Assembly (NCBI RefSeq): GCF_004379255.2
Contig: NC_056038.1
Span: forward strand, 12,624,729-12,688,728
DNA length: 64,000 bases
DNA from: Salvia splendens
Lineage: Eukaryota > Streptophyta > Magnoliopsida > Lamiales > Lamiaceae
Reading direction: 5' to 3'
Position numbers and translations under genes: made by a program. Under the pieces are notes generated by a model. It was not told the DNA's origin and ran no database searches. It saw nothing but the letters and a program-made list of their open reading frames with translations. The first letter of the stretch is position 1; each line of letters starts with the position of its first letter. Shown piece by piece: positions 12,080-23,660 of the stretch.

Positions 12080-12764
12080 TATAAAAATAAATTAATGGTT
12101 CATGCATCACGAACGTTACACTAGTATGCATTATAGAGAAGTTGTAAACTAGGCATCTTACGGTTGTAAATACACGACTCATACAACATGCTTCACCTTT
12201 ATTTCTATTTAATACAAAAATTATAAAAAATATTCATTCGTGTTTCATTTTAGTACATTCCATTATTTTTGTTTGGATGTCGTCAACTCTTTATTCATGT
12301 GGAATACAAAATATTGCATCATTGTTTCATATCAATACAAAAGGTTTTATCAATATTTTATATTGGTTAAAAAAAATTCATCATGGTTTCATGTTTTTGA
12401 CCCACGTAGGTAAAGAGTTAACGATGTTCAAACACATGACATAATGTATTGAATTTAAATGCAAATGAAAATTTAGAACATCGGGCCTAAACTGTTCGTA
12501 AACTCAATTTTTCGTAGCAATTGACAAATAATTAGGATCCATTTACAGAGTAGATAACTCCATAACATATAAGAGAGTTATCTAACCTAATATATGTGTT
12601 CTATCATATTTTGTCTTATCTCAACTTTCCTATTAAACTTAAAAAGACTTATAGAATCCACCTACACACTTCATATACCTAGTAGCATTATTATGCTTGT
12701 CAAAAAAATGCATCGTACAAATAATATACTTCCTATGTCCGTGAATATGCATCGTACAAATGCA

Positions 12765-12900
12765 TTGTTGCTTGGCGTTTGAGGTTCCTCTCCTCGTATA
12801 CGAGTATGTGCCTAATGGGACACTTTTTGATCTCATTCATCAATCACAACTTCCAATCTCATGGAACATGCGCATAAAAATTGCGGCCGATATAGCAGGT
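12765..12900 (+). pseudogene. WAK kinase exon fragment cut by deletion and LTR (unit A)
   Basis: It starts abruptly inside the kinase N-lobe ([14 protein letters not shown], then [27 protein letters not shown]), so the rest of intron 1, the EGF exon and the first third of the kinase exon are deleted. At 12901 the gypsy LTR begins and its first TGA stops the frame. CAGGT at 12896-12900 is the left target-site copy. In unit B the rest of this exon survives beyond the LTR; here it does not. Confidence 0.85.
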
Positions 12901-13470
12901 TGATACGACTGCCCATGCAGCAGACGACCCAGCCATCGATGAGGAACCAAGAGCTGTTGCGGAGACACCGTCGCAGCAGCAAAGGGGGACGGAAGACGCA
13001 GCGGAGACGAGAACCTTGAGGCCGCGGGATCGACTCAAACCGCCGAGGAAGTACACGGCTTAAGTCTAGGACGCATAGGAGTCTTTTGATTTTATTTATC
13101 TTATTTTATATTTTTGTTTATTCTATTTTAGGATTATTTTTGTTATTGTTTTTTTTTTCTATTTTGAGTTCGGGTTTTCTTAGTTGGTTCTTTCCCGAAC
13201 GTATTAGGATTAGATCGAACCAACCCTAGGGTTTTAGTATAAATAGAGCCTTTTGTCATCAAACGATCTATCTATGAAATAAAAACATACTTTGGCTCAA
13301 TAGCTTTTGCATCAAGAAACTTATCCCTAAGCTGTCGACGAGAATTCTCGCGCACCGGCTGCCCCATTCTGCCGTCTAAGTCACGACCCGACACCGGGCG
13401 CTCGACGAAAGACGACAGCTCGTTTCTTGAACTGCTTGGAAATCGACGTTAAGGAATTCATTCCTTAACA
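12901..13470 (+). repeat. Gypsy LTR (5' LTR of truncated element), unit A
   Basis: 570 bp from TGATACGACT to TTCCTTAACA. It matches the solo LTR at 34293-34870 except for an 8-bp difference near 13070 and a few substitutions. The first ~165 bases still read as the end of a gypsy polyprotein (TLRPRDRLKPPRKYTA, stop). TATAAATAGAG at about 13240 is the likely LTR promoter TATA box. Gag follows directly. Confidence 0.85.
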
Positions 13471-13495
13471 ACTGGTGCTTCATTGCGTACTCATT

Positions 13496-14650
13496 ATGTC
13501 TGGATTGCATGATCATATACCGCCGCCGGGACTCCTCACCGGTGGCAACTCACAGTTGGTGTTGGGCGGTGTCTCACGCCGCACATCGACAAGCGCAGCG
13601 CGCGGCGACGATCAGCCGCGAATTCCGCGGCGGGAAGTTCCAGCAACCGAGGAGCCGCCTTCGGACGCGAATGGCACGGTGGTAGTCTCCTCCGCCGGCC
13701 TGGACAAAATTCTGGCTCGCTTAGACCGATTAGAGTGCACGATGAACTCGACAAGTCGGCGAGGCGACAAGATGGAGTGGACGCGTGATCTTGAGCCTGA
13801 TCTCCCCTATCTCTCGGAGGAACAGGAAGACGAGGGGTATCCCTCTCCGCGCGACGCTTGGGAGATGGACGACGAGGTCCCCCGGCCTTTCAACCACGGT
13901 CGCCGAGGCCGTGGAGGGGATATCCGTCACCGACGAGGCGCAACCCGCGCACTGTATGGCCGCGAAGGCCGTTTCCCGCAGCATGGCGCGTACCATGATC
14001 GCCCCGAGCCCCGGCATCGCACGTGTTGGGATAGGCCGCGAGACCGACCCTTGGGGGATGTTGATCGGGGGTTCCGTCACCCGACATCGTGGGACTCACC
14101 TATACCACGACAGGACTATGGGACACACAGGGCGGAGAGACCCAAGGAGCTTTCGATGAAGGCTCCCCACTTTGACGGAGCAGACGCTAGGAATTGGATT
14201 TCGAGGGTCGAGTATTACTTCGACCACTTGGGGATGGCCGATTCTGAGCGCTTACACTATGTAGTCATGCTTTTTCGGCCACCGGCAGCCGAATGGATAT
14301 TCAATTACCGCGAAAATAACCCGGTGGTGACGTGGAGGGAATTCTTGGAGGATGTACGCCACAGGTTTGATCCGCAAAGCTTTCGCAATAGCATTGGCCC
14401 TCTATCAAAATTGGTGCAGACGGGTTCGGTTTTGGAGTATCACGACGCCTTTGAGCGTTATCTTAGTCGGGTGAAGGGTCTGTCCGACGAGGCTCTAATC
14501 CCAATCTTCATCACGGGCCTCAAGGAACCCATCCAGGAGAAGGTAGAATTGAAGGAACCGCGCTCTTTGGCAGAGGCAATGGCGTTAGCCTTACGGCTGG
14601 CAGCATCGCACAACGAACGCCCAAGACCAGTCAGGGCGCGGCGGTGGAGA
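13496..14650 (+). pseudogene. Ty3/gypsy gag, truncated
   Basis: The frame opens at 13475; the ATG at 13496 follows the LTR and an ACTGGTGCTTCATTG primer/leader region. A GC-rich, arginine- and proline-rich N-terminal half is followed by the retrotransposon gag (capsid) domain, roughly residues 215-370 (PHFDGADARNWISRVEYYF, then LPYL-independent capsid helices to GLKEPIQEKVELKEP). It breaks off near 14640-14650, before any zinc knuckle or protease, where WAK-intron sequence begins. GC content is far above the neighbours. Non-functional fragment. Confidence 0.85.
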
Positions 14651-15727
14651 TATAAACGATTATTGATATTTTAAAATGATTTTCAACTAAGTGAGAGGTC
14701 ACTTGATTGGTATGGTAAGCTAGGCATCCTCTCTTCTGGAATAAGGGCCGAAGGAAGTATTATTTGGTACAAAACAAAATATTGATTTCATATTATTTTT
14801 CATTATGTAGATATGCTTATTTTTTAAAATTTATAGACTACTTATCGCAATCCCCGTCCCCTAGAAATAAGTCCATATTTTCGTTTTCGCCGTCCCTCAA
14901 ATAGTCCCTATCATTGTGGTAATCCTTTTTTCTTCCTTCCCAATTTACCTTAATTATTTATGGACCCCCACTATCGACTACACATTCAACTATTTTTTCT
15001 CCTTTTATCTTACTTTAACAATTATGCATTAACACTCGTGTTGATATTAAATGGTCTATTTCTCATGGGTTCAGAGTGAGTATAAAAAGAAATAATGGTC
15101 ATGCATCACGAACGTTACACTAGTATGCATTATAGAGAAGTTGTAAACTAGGCATCTTACGGTTGTAAATACACGACTCATACAACATGCTTCACCTTTA
15201 TTTCTATTTAATACAAAAATTATAAAAAAAATTCATTCGTGTTTCATTTTAGTACATTCCATTATTTTTGTTTGGATGTCGTTAACCTCTTTATTCATGT
15301 GGAATACAAAATATTGCATCATTGTTTCATATCAATACAAAAGGTTTTATCAATATTTTATATTGGTTAAAAAAAATCCATCATGGTTTCATGTTTTTGA
15401 CCCACGTAGGTAAAGAGTTAACGACGTTCAAACACATGACATAATGTATTGAATTTAAATGCAAATGAAAATTTAGAACATCGGGCCTAAACTGTTCGTA
15501 AACTCAATTTTTCGTAGCAATGACAAATAATTAGGATCCATTTACAGAGTAGATAACTCCATAACATATAAGAGAGTTATCTAACCTAATATATGTGTTC
15601 TTATCATATTTTGTCTTATCTCAACTTTCCTATTAAACTTAAAAGACTTATAGAATCCACCTACACACTTCATATACCTAGTAGCATTATTATGCTTGTT
15701 ATAAAAATGCATAGTACAAATAATATA
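14651..15727 (+). repeat. Second copy of the WAK intron segment (cf. 11651-12735)
   Basis: From GATATAAA onward this repeats 11651-12735 in order, including the MITE (here ~14845-15078) and the landmark TGACCCACGTAGG. It is noisier than other repeats here, with many one-base gains and losses in the first ~450 bases and then high identity. It is probably intron 1 of the paralogous WAK gene whose EGF and kinase exons follow; that gene's own upstream exon is replaced by the gag fragment. Confidence 0.75.
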
Positions 15728-15942
15728 CTCCTTCTGTCTGTGAATAGGAGTTCCGTTTTTCTATTTTAGTCCGTCCACGAATAGGAGTCCTGGTTCACTT
15801 TTACCATAAATGGCAATAGGGTTCCACCTTCCACTAACTCATTCTACTCACATTTCATTTAAAACTAATATATACAAGTGGGACCCCTATTCCACTAATT
15901 TTTTTCGCTCACTTTTCTTAACATTTCTTAGAACTCGTGCCT
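15728..15942. mobile_element. Partial Stowaway-type MITE
   Basis: Starts CTCCTTCTGTCTGTGAATAG with GGAGTTCC and internal TTTACCATAAATGG and CACTTTTCTTAACATTTC boxes common to these MITEs. The right terminus is not recognisable. The unit deletion junction at ~12742 falls just inside this element's left end. Confidence 0.5.
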
Positions 15943-15990
15943 TCATATGTATATATATTACTCCATTTCATATGTTAGTTTCTGTGGCAG

Positions 15991-17530
15991 ATATTGATGA
16001 ATGTTCAAATCATACACTTAACCCATGCGATTCAAATTCAATTTGCACAAAACACTCCTGGCTCTGTTAATTGCACGTGTCCGAAAAGGATATCGTGGTG
16101 ATGGATTGTCCAATGGTAAGGGCTGCACTCGGGAGCCACCTTCAGAAATGACCATCAAATTATTAATAGGTAAATTTTCATTAAGTCCCTATCTTGATTT
16201 TAGTTTTAAGCATATACTGTATTATATATTTACTAAATTATATGTGCAGACGAGAATGCCATTAATGAAATGAAATACAATGAATTAGAAACATTGGAAT
16301 GAGAGTAGTAATAAGTTTGATGTTATTTTGTGAAATTGACGAGTATCCCATTCATTCCCAGGTCTGGCATGTGGGTTAGGATTTCTGTTACTCTTGCCAA
16401 TTTGTTTCTGGTTGCACAAACAGCTGAAAAACAGAGAAAATAGAAGGCGCAAAGAAAATCTCTTCCAAACCCTTCTCTTACAACATCAGACCAATGAAGA
16501 TACATTTGGAAGAACCAAGCTTTTTCTAGCAAAGGAGCTGGAGAAGCTACCGATAACTTCAACGAAAATCGAATTCTCGGAAGAGGAGGGCAAGGTGTAG
16601 TCTACAAAGGAATGCTATCCAATGGTACAATTGTAGCAATCAAGAAACTGAAGGAGGTTGATGAGACTCAAGTGGAGCAATTCATAAACGAGGTTGTGAT
16701 ATTATCACAAATCAATCATAGGAATGTCGTCAAATTGTTGGGTTGTTGCTTGGCGTTTGAGGTTCCTCTCCTCGTATACGAGTATGTGCTTAATGGGACA
16801 CTTTTTGATCTCATTCATCAATCAGAACTTCCAATCTCATGGAACATGCGCATAAAATTGCGGCAGATATAGCAGGTGCAGTGGCTTACTTACATTTTGC
16901 ATCAGCTGTCCCCATCTATCACAGAGACATCAAGTCCACCAACATCCTATGGATGAAAAGTACGTTGTCAAAGTGTCGGATTTCGGAACATCCAAATTTG
17001 TTGCAGTAGACCAAACTCACCTGACCACGCTGGTGAAAGGTACATTCGGATATTTAGACCCAGAGTATTTCCAGACGAGCCAATATACAGACAAGAGCGA
17101 CGTTTATAGCTTTGGAGTAATTCTTGTCGAGCTTCTAACAGGACAACGGGCCATATCTTTAGATGCATCACAAGAAAGAAATCTAGCAACACGATTTCTT
17201 GCATGTATGGAAGCAGACAATCTTGATGCCATAATAGATACCCAAGTTTCCAAGCAAGCTAAGAAAGAAGAGGTGATTGCAGTTGCAAGGCTTGCAAAAA
17301 GGTGCTTGAACATCACAGGGATAATGAGGCCAAACATGAAGGAAATAGCCAGAGAATTGGAAAGTTTGTCTATGTCTCAACTCTCTGCAAATGTTACACA
17401 TGAAATTGAAGAAGCAACCATGTATGAAGCCAAGTCAGTTTTGGTTCCAAACATTGATTACACTTGGACAAGTGGTGACACTGTCGCCTCATCATCAGAT
17501 GCACATCCTCTAATGTCTACAAAATTTTGA
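15991..17530 (+). pseudogene. WAK-like gene, EGF_CA + kinase exons with frameshifts (unit B)
   Basis: The EGF_CA exon 15991-16169 (DIDECSNHTLNPCDSNSIC) follows the acceptor GTGGCAG; the kinase exon is 16362-17530. The EGF exon carries two extra bases near 16048 and one near 16087, giving a stop (TAA, 16067-16069) in the shifted frame. Against the open copy at 185-1356 the kinase exon lacks one A near 16545, one A near 16855 and one T near 16949, so it splits into three frames although all kinase motifs remain readable. Every kinase-exon lesion is a one-base loss in a homopolymer. It is either a recent pseudogene or an intact gene with consensus errors. Confidence 0.8.
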
Positions 17531-18118
17531 ACTTATGTCTTTTTTATTGCTCTTGTAATACCTTTAGTACAACTAAGCTTTCACATATTACAAATATAAT
17601 TTCACTTTTACGTGCTGGTAAAAAATTATCTACCTCCTTAATATGACTATTTTAGTGACGTGTCTCTCTGTTTTTGACATGCATAATAACTACATATCTA
17701 TGTGTCGTAATTCTCTTCAATAATTATGTCGCTGATTTAGGTAGTACTACGATTCAATGATTGTTGAAGGAGTTGATCCACATATAGAAAATGATTGTTT
17801 AACTCTACACGAAATGAAAACATTAACGTAAAGATTTTTGTTTGTTGAAAGGTTTTGTAGCTAAGAAGTGAAAGCTGTAAAAAAGTTCAAATAAGATAAA
17901 CTACAAATAGGACGGTAAAAAAATCAAATAAGATAAGATTCACATCAATGTAAAATTTGAACTAAAATCACTACTAATAGTATAAAAAGGACAATGGAAT
18001 GCAATGAATCATAGTCTGATTTATAAACCAAAAGGAAATTAAGTCTCCAGTATAAGTAATTTATATTGTTCAATTTTACATTTTAACATAAATTGTCCAC
18101 AATACAAAATAAATTATA

Positions 18119-18384
18119 CTCCCTCCGCCCCGCTTAAGATGACATGTTTTCCCTTTTAGTTTGTCCCAACTAAGATGACACATTTCTTTTTTTGGAAACT
18201 TTCTCTCTCCAATTAATACACCCAACAACTTTTTCTCACTCCTATTAAAATATTCATCTTTCTTTATCTCTCTCCTTTAATACTTCCACCTAACTTTTCT
18301 CTCTCCAATTAAACACTTTAACCAATAACTCCTAAAATCCCGTGCTGGCCAAGAAATGTGTCATCTTAGTCGGGACAGAGGGAG
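18119..18384. mobile_element. Stowaway-type MITE (copy of 1950-2215)
   Basis: Same ends and interior as the unit A copy, flanked by TA. It came with the segmental duplication rather than by separate insertion. Confidence 0.8.
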
Positions 18385-19019
18385 TATATAAATATTATCC
18401 GTCTATATATAAAATGCAAATTAAACAATCTATTTCTAAAATGGAAAACTCAACAATAGAAAATGTAATCTGCCTATAACTAAAATGCAATCTTCTAAAA
18501 TTCATCTATTAAAAATACAAATGTATATTGCTTTTTAATATTTATAATATTGGATGTTTCGTTCCACATGACAGCACGAGATTGGATGTAACTTAGCACT
18601 TTAAATTAGTTATCATATTAGTATATCCTTATGTATATATAACATAATAAATAAATATATAAAACTATTTAAAGTAGGACATCAACTACGTTGAAAAATA
18701 GAACTATCTCAAATTATTTCGATTAGGATATCGACTACTTTGCACCATTATAGCCGAGCAAAGGATTCACCAGGTGAAGTGGTCTTCCACATTTATTAAT
18801 GCCTTTTGACCCGAACAAGGTATTCACCCGGTCAAGACGTCCATATTAGTACATTTTTTATTGTTGTATGTCGATCCATTCAACATGTTCAATATTTTTA
18901 ATAAAATATTTATTTATCTCTCACAGTCTTACATAATTCTCGGATTATTACAAATACTTTGACTAATTTTAAATATTATTGAACAAAAAATTAGATTAAT
19001 TATGACCTTTATTTACAAG

Positions 19020-19592
19020 TGTTATGAGGATTGGGGCAAAACTGCACAATCAGTTCAGTTCGGTTACCAATATACTGTTCGGCGATTAGGGACCGATATG
19101 CTGTTCGGTGATCTGACGAACTGCAATCATGCTCGGTGATTGGTCGAGTTCGTAGTCGTGCTCAGGGATTAACCGAACTCAATGTTCGGTGTTGAGCTCG
19201 GTGCTCGGTGCTCGGTGTTGAGCTCGGTGCTCAGTGCTCGGTGTTGGTGCTCGGTATTGGCCGAACTTAAACGAGTTCGGAGTTGACAGTTGTTATTAAC
19301 TGATGCACGTCGTCGGATGCGACTAGTTAGTTAGCTTTAAATGAAAGCCGTTAGGTTGAACTAGTTGTTAGATAAGTGTTAGTTAAATAGAGCCGAGCTG
19401 TGGAAAAAGAAAAGAGAATTTTTCATCCAAGAGTTTTGTAATCTTCCACACAAATAAAACACAAGATTTCCATTGACTCTCCAAGAATTGTTTTCTTGCT
19501 TATTCATTTTCATATCAAGTATTCGTTCTTCTCGTTCCGGAATCGATCTCGTTGTGATAACAAGATTGAGTCGCGTATCTGATACCATTACA
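19020..19592 (+). repeat. 5' LTR of copia 19020-24240
   Basis: 573 bp, TGTTATGAGG to CCATTACA. The U3 part contains short tandem repeats built on GAGCTCGGTGCTCGGTG (about 19185-19262); their copy number differs by one 7-bp unit from the 3' LTR. The R/U5 part is AT-rich. Confidence 0.9.
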
Positions 19593-19638
19593 AATTGGCG
19601 CCGTCTGTGGGAATCGAAGAAGGACGACGAATTCAACA

Positions 19639-22600
19639 ATGTCTACCGCAAAGTTCGACGTTGAGAAATTCACCGGCGAAAATGATTTCGGCCTGTGGAG
19701 ATTGAAGATGAGAGCTGTTCTGATGCAGCAAGGCGTCTGGGATTATGTGAAATCCAAGACGGACAAGAAAGAGATTCAAGGGATGGATGCGGCGAAATGT
19801 CAAGAACTGGAATACAAGGCGTATAGCTCGATTGTCTTGTGCCTCAGCGATAGAGTCTTGAGGGAGGTTCAGAAAGAGGATGATGCCGCGGGAGTGTGGG
19901 AGAAATTGGAGAAAATATATATGGAAAAGTCAATCTCCAATAGGTTGCATCTCAAGCAAAGATTGTTCAACTTTAGATTTTCTGACTCCAAGAATCTGGC
20001 GGATCAGCTGGAAGATTTTCGAAAGTATATAGATGATCTTGAGGGTGTGGATGATCCCATGAAAGATGAGGATAAAGCTTTGATGTTATTGAATGCTCTG
20101 CCTCAGAGTTTTGAGCAATTCAAAGACTCAATACTTCTTGGAAGGGATTCGAAAGTGACTTTGGAGGAGGTATTTTCTGCATTAAAGCTGAAGGCAATGC
20201 AGAAATGTGTCAGCAAGCCAATCGATCAAGCTGCTGAAAGCCTCAATGTGAAGGCAACTTCAAAGAAACAATTCAAATTCAAGAAACCCCCATCTGACAA
20301 GTGGAAGCCAAGATCATCTAAGGAAGGAGATCAAAAGGAATCTAGAAGCTGCTTCTGGTGTAAGAAACCAGGACACATCAAGCAAAATTGTTTTGCTTGG
20401 AAGAAAAAGCAATCTGAAAATCACAAAGGAGATGGTACAGCAGCTATCACTGAGGAAATTGAAGAGGCAAGAGCTCTCAATGTGGTGGAGGATAGCCCAT
20501 TATCAAGGCTATGGATCATGGACTCAGGCTGCAGTTTCCATATGTCCTCCAATCTCGACTGGTTCCAAGATTTAAAGGAATCTGAAGGCTCGGTGTTGCT
20601 GGGAGATGACCATGTGTGTGATGTAAGGGGTGTTGGGAGCATATGTTTGAGGATGGACAATGGAATTTTCAGAACTCTCACTGATGTGAGATACATCCCA
20701 TCCATTAAAAGGAATCTTATATCCTTGGGTCTTCTTGAGAAGAATGGCTACGAATTGACTCTCTTTGGTGGAGAGATGCTTGTCAAAAAGGATGGCCAAA
20801 TGATCATGAAGGCTGTCAGAAACAATGTGCTCTATTATCTGAAAGCTGAGGCAGTTGATGGAACAGCTAACAACACACAAAAGACCATCAATTGGCATGC
20901 TAGGCTGGGCCATGTGGGGGACACTGGGCTGATGCAGCTGGTAAAGCAAGGCATTATTCAGATGGCTGATTCAGAGATACAAAGAGCCATTGGATCGTGT
21001 GAAGAATGCATTCTTGGCAAAAACAAGAAGCTGCCATATGGAGTGGGCAAACATAACTCAACACAACCTCTCCAATATGTTCACAGTGACATATGGGGTC
21101 CTGCACCAGTAAATAGCATTGGAGGAGGCAGGTATTTCTTATCATTTGTTGATGATTTTTCAAGAAAGGTTTGGATAATGATCATGAAAGAAAAGTCAGA
21201 GACCTTCAAGAAATTTCAGGAGTGGTGTACTGCAGTTGAGCTAGAAAAGGGGAAGCCTTTGAGATGCCTAAGAACTGACAATGGGCTGGAATTTTTGTCC
21301 CATGAGTTTGATGAGTTTTGCAAGAGAAAAGGAATAAAAAGGCATAGAACGGTGCCTCACAACCCACAACAAAATGGGGTCGCCGAGAGAATAAATAGAA
21401 CCATTCTTGAAAGGGTAAGATGCATGTTGATAGCATCTGGAATGTCAAAACCATTTTGGGCAGAAGCAGCCTCCACAGCTGTTGTTTTAATCAACAAATG
21501 CCCCTCTGCTGCCATTGAAAATCAGACTCCGGATAGTAGATGGTATGGATCTTATGGAGACTATTCAAAATTAAGACCATTTGGGTGTAGAGCATATGCT
21601 CACATCAAACAAGGAAAGCTGGAACCAAGGGCTCTCAGATGTGTGATGATAGGCTATCAGGTTGGAGTTAAAGGTTACAGATTATGGTGCTGTGAGGAAG
21701 GGAATAAGAAGGTTGTCATCAGTAGGGATGTTATTTTCAGGGAATCTGAAATGCCTTTCTTCATGAAGCAAGTTCAGACTGTTGAGTTTGAGGTGGAGGG
21801 TCAGAGGGAATCCTCATCTGATGCTGTAAGAAGTCCACCAGATACTGTGAGAAATTCACAAGAAACCAGTGTTGGTGGATCCTCTGAACATGAAAGTAAC
21901 ATCAAGACTCCACAGAGACTGGTTGCAAGAGACAGAACCAGAAGGAGGATCAAGCTCCCTTCCAGATTTCAGGATTTTGATATGATGCACTATGCACTGG
22001 CCATAGCTGAGGAGATGGACTATCATGAACCTTCAAATTACAAGGAAGCAATAAGGAGTCCGGAGAAGGATCAGTGGCTATTAGCCATGCAGGAGGAGAT
22101 TGATAGCTTGTACAAAAATCACACATGGATTTTGGTGTTGAGGCCAACTGATCAGAAAACAGTTGGTTGTAAATGGATTTTTAAGAAGAAAATTGAGGCC
22201 TTCAACAACAATCAAATCAGATTTAAAGCCAGGTTGGTGGCCAAAGGCTTTACACAAAAGGAGGGAGTAGATTATAATGAAATATTCTCCCCTGTGGTAA
22301 AGCATAGCTCCATCAGGATTCTACTTGCCATTGTTGCTCAGAGAAATTGGGAATTGCAGCAACTCGATGTCAAAACAGCCTTTCTTCATGGAGAGCTCGA
22401 AGAGAAAATTTACATGGAGCAGCCTCCTGGTTTTGTCCAACCAGGAAATGAAGGAAAGGTGTGTTTGCTGAAAAGAAGCTTGTATGGTCTAAAACAAAGT
22501 TCAAGACAGTGGTATCTCAGGTTCAATGAGTTCATGCATAAGATCGGTTTTGAGAAGTCTTTGTATGATCATTGTGTCTTCATCAAGAGAAGAGGTGGAG

Positions 22601-23604
22601 TTGCTGTGGCATATCTACTATTGTATGTAGATGATATGCTGATCTCTGCAGAGCATAAGGAAGAGGTGGAGTTAGTGAAAGGTGATCTGAAATCTGAATT
22701 TGATATGAAGGATCTTGGAGATGCAAAGAAGATCCTTGGAATGGAGATCATAAGGGATAGAGACAAGAAAAGGATATGGCTAACTCAGAAAGATTACATC
22801 AGGAATGTGATCAAGAAATTTCAGATGGATAAAAGCAAACCAGTGAGTGTGCCCCTGAGCCAGCAGTTTAAGCTCAGTGTAAATCAGTGCCCTAAAGATG
22901 ATAGTCAGAGAAGAGAGATGGATAAAATCCCATATGCAAACATAGTGGGAAGCATCATGTACACCATGGTGTGTACAAGGCCAGACATCAGCCAAGCCAT
23001 AAGTGTTGTGAGCAGATACATGGCAGATCCAGGTATGGAGCATTGGCATGCTTTAAAATGGATACTAAGGTATCTGAATGGTACTCAGGATTATGGCATA
23101 CTGTTTGATGGAAGTAAGAATTTTGATGCACAGCCTCTATTGGGATATTGTGATTCTGATTTTGCTACTAACATTGACACAAGGAAGTCCCAATCCGGCT
23201 ATGTTTTCTGCATGTATGGAGCTGCTGTAAGTTGGAAGTCGAGTTTGCAATCTGTGGTGGCACTCTCAACAACTGAGGCAGAATATATTTCCATGGCTGA
23301 GGCCGTAAAGGAGAGCATGTGGCTGAAAGGAATCTGCTCGGATTTTGGAGTTGATCAAGGAGCTGTGACTGTATTATGTGATTCAAATAGTGCCATATGT
23401 TTGTCAAAACATCAGACATTCCATGAGAGGAGCAAGCATGTGGATGTTAAGCTTCATTTTGTGAGGGATGAAGTTGAAATGGGCTCAGTGAAGATTGAAA
23501 AGGTAGCTACTGAGCACAATGCAGCTGATATGCTAACAAAGGTGTTGCCCGGACTTAAGTTGAAGTATTGCATGGATTTGGTGAATCTGATTCAGCTGGA
23601 GTGA
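19639..23604 (+). CDS. Copia gag-pol polyprotein, intact 1321 aa
   Basis: An uninterrupted frame with every copia domain in order: UBN2-type gag (~1-200), CCHC knuckle CFWCKKPGHIKQNC (~238), aspartic protease MDSGCSFHM (~294), integrase zinc-binding HARLGH...C..C (~420-465), integrase core with HSDIWGP, RTDNG and NGVAER (~483-585), reverse transcriptase with YVDDML (~997), RNase H with CDSDFA and TTEAEY (~1171-1213). It encodes the particle protein and enzymes for copy-and-paste transposition through cytoplasmic virus-like particles. ATG 19639 lies 47 bases after the LTR and is the natural start. The domain order and start sequence suit the Tork/Tnt1 lineage. Coding capacity appears complete. 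Confidence 0.95.
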   Translation: MSTAKFDVEKFTGENDFGLWRLKMRAVLMQQGVWDYVKSKTDKKEIQGMDAAKCQELEYKAYSSIVLCLSDRVLREVQKEDDAAGVWEKLEKIYMEKSISNRLHLKQRLFNFRFSDSKNLADQLEDFRKYIDDLEGVDDPMKDEDKALMLLNALPQSFEQFKDSILLGRDSKVTLEEVFSALKLKAMQKCVSKPIDQAAESLNVKATSKKQFKFKKPPSDKWKPRSSKEGDQKESRSCFWCKKPGHIKQNCFAWKKKQSENHKGDGTAAITEEIEEARALNVVEDSPLSRLWIMDSGCSFHMSSNLDWFQDLKESEGSVLLGDDHVCDVRGVGSICLRMDNGIFRTLTDVRYIPSIKRNLISLGLLEKNGYELTLFGGEMLVKKDGQMIMKAVRNNVLYYLKAEAVDGTANNTQKTINWHARLGHVGDTGLMQLVKQGIIQMADSEIQRAIGSCEECILGKNKKLPYGVGKHNSTQPLQYVHSDIWGPAPVNSIGGGRYFLSFVDDFSRKVWIMIMKEKSETFKKFQEWCTAVELEKGKPLRCLRTDNGLEFLSHEFDEFCKRKGIKRHRTVPHNPQQNGVAERINRTILERVRCMLIASGMSKPFWAEAASTAVVLINKCPSAAIENQTPDSRWYGSYGDYSKLRPFGCRAYAHIKQGKLEPRALRCVMIGYQVGVKGYRLWCCEEGNKKVVISRDVIFRESEMPFFMKQVQTVEFEVEGQRESSSDAVRSPPDTVRNSQETSVGGSSEHESNIKTPQRLVARDRTRRRIKLPSRFQDFDMMHYALAIAEEMDYHEPSNYKEAIRSPEKDQWLLAMQEEIDSLYKNHTWILVLRPTDQKTVGCKWIFKKKIEAFNNNQIRFKARLVAKGFTQKEGVDYNEIFSPVVKHSSIRILLAIVAQRNWELQQLDVKTAFLHGELEEKIYMEQPPGFVQPGNEGKVCLLKRSLYGLKQSSRQWYLRFNEFMHKIGFEKSLYDHCVFIKRRGGVAVAYLLLYVDDMLISAEHKEEVELVKGDLKSEFDMKDLGDAKKILGMEIIRDRDKKRIWLTQKDYIRNVIKKFQMDKSKPVSVPLSQQFKLSVNQCPKDDSQRREMDKIPYANIVGSIMYTMVCTRPDISQAISVVSRYMADPGMEHWHALKWILRYLNGTQDYGILFDGSKNFDAQPLLGYCDSDFATNIDTRKSQSGYVFCMYGAAVSWKSSLQSVVALSTTEAEYISMAEAVKESMWLKGICSDFGVDQGAVTVLCDSNSAICLSKHQTFHERSKHVDVKLHFVRDEVEMGSVKIEKVATEHNAADMLTKVLPGLKLKYCMDLVNLIQLE

Positions 23605-23660
23605 TTGTGGAAGATGGATGAAATCTATGGATTGTCCAGTTATGTCCCAAGGTGGAGATT

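Larger units (their letters stand above)
1..13470 (+). repeat. Tandem segmental duplication, unit A
   Basis: This stretch is repeated almost base for base at 16178-34870 (base 1 pairs with 16178; kinase exon start 185 pairs with 16362). It holds a WAK kinase exon, MITEs, a copia remnant, a deleted gypsy element, a fold-back element, a truncated WAK exon, a kinase fragment and a gypsy LTR. The match ends exactly at the 3' end of that LTR (13470/34870). The left edge lies outside the window. Most differences I saw are single-base homopolymer indels plus a few substitutions, so the duplication is young, or is partly an assembly effect. Confidence 0.9.

Noticed and set aside
11615..15990. One intact WAK gene spliced from 11614 to 15991
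   Set aside because: The 4.4-kb gap contains a second kinase fragment, a gypsy LTR and gag, and the downstream exons are frameshifted; no GUB_WAK exon exists upstream.
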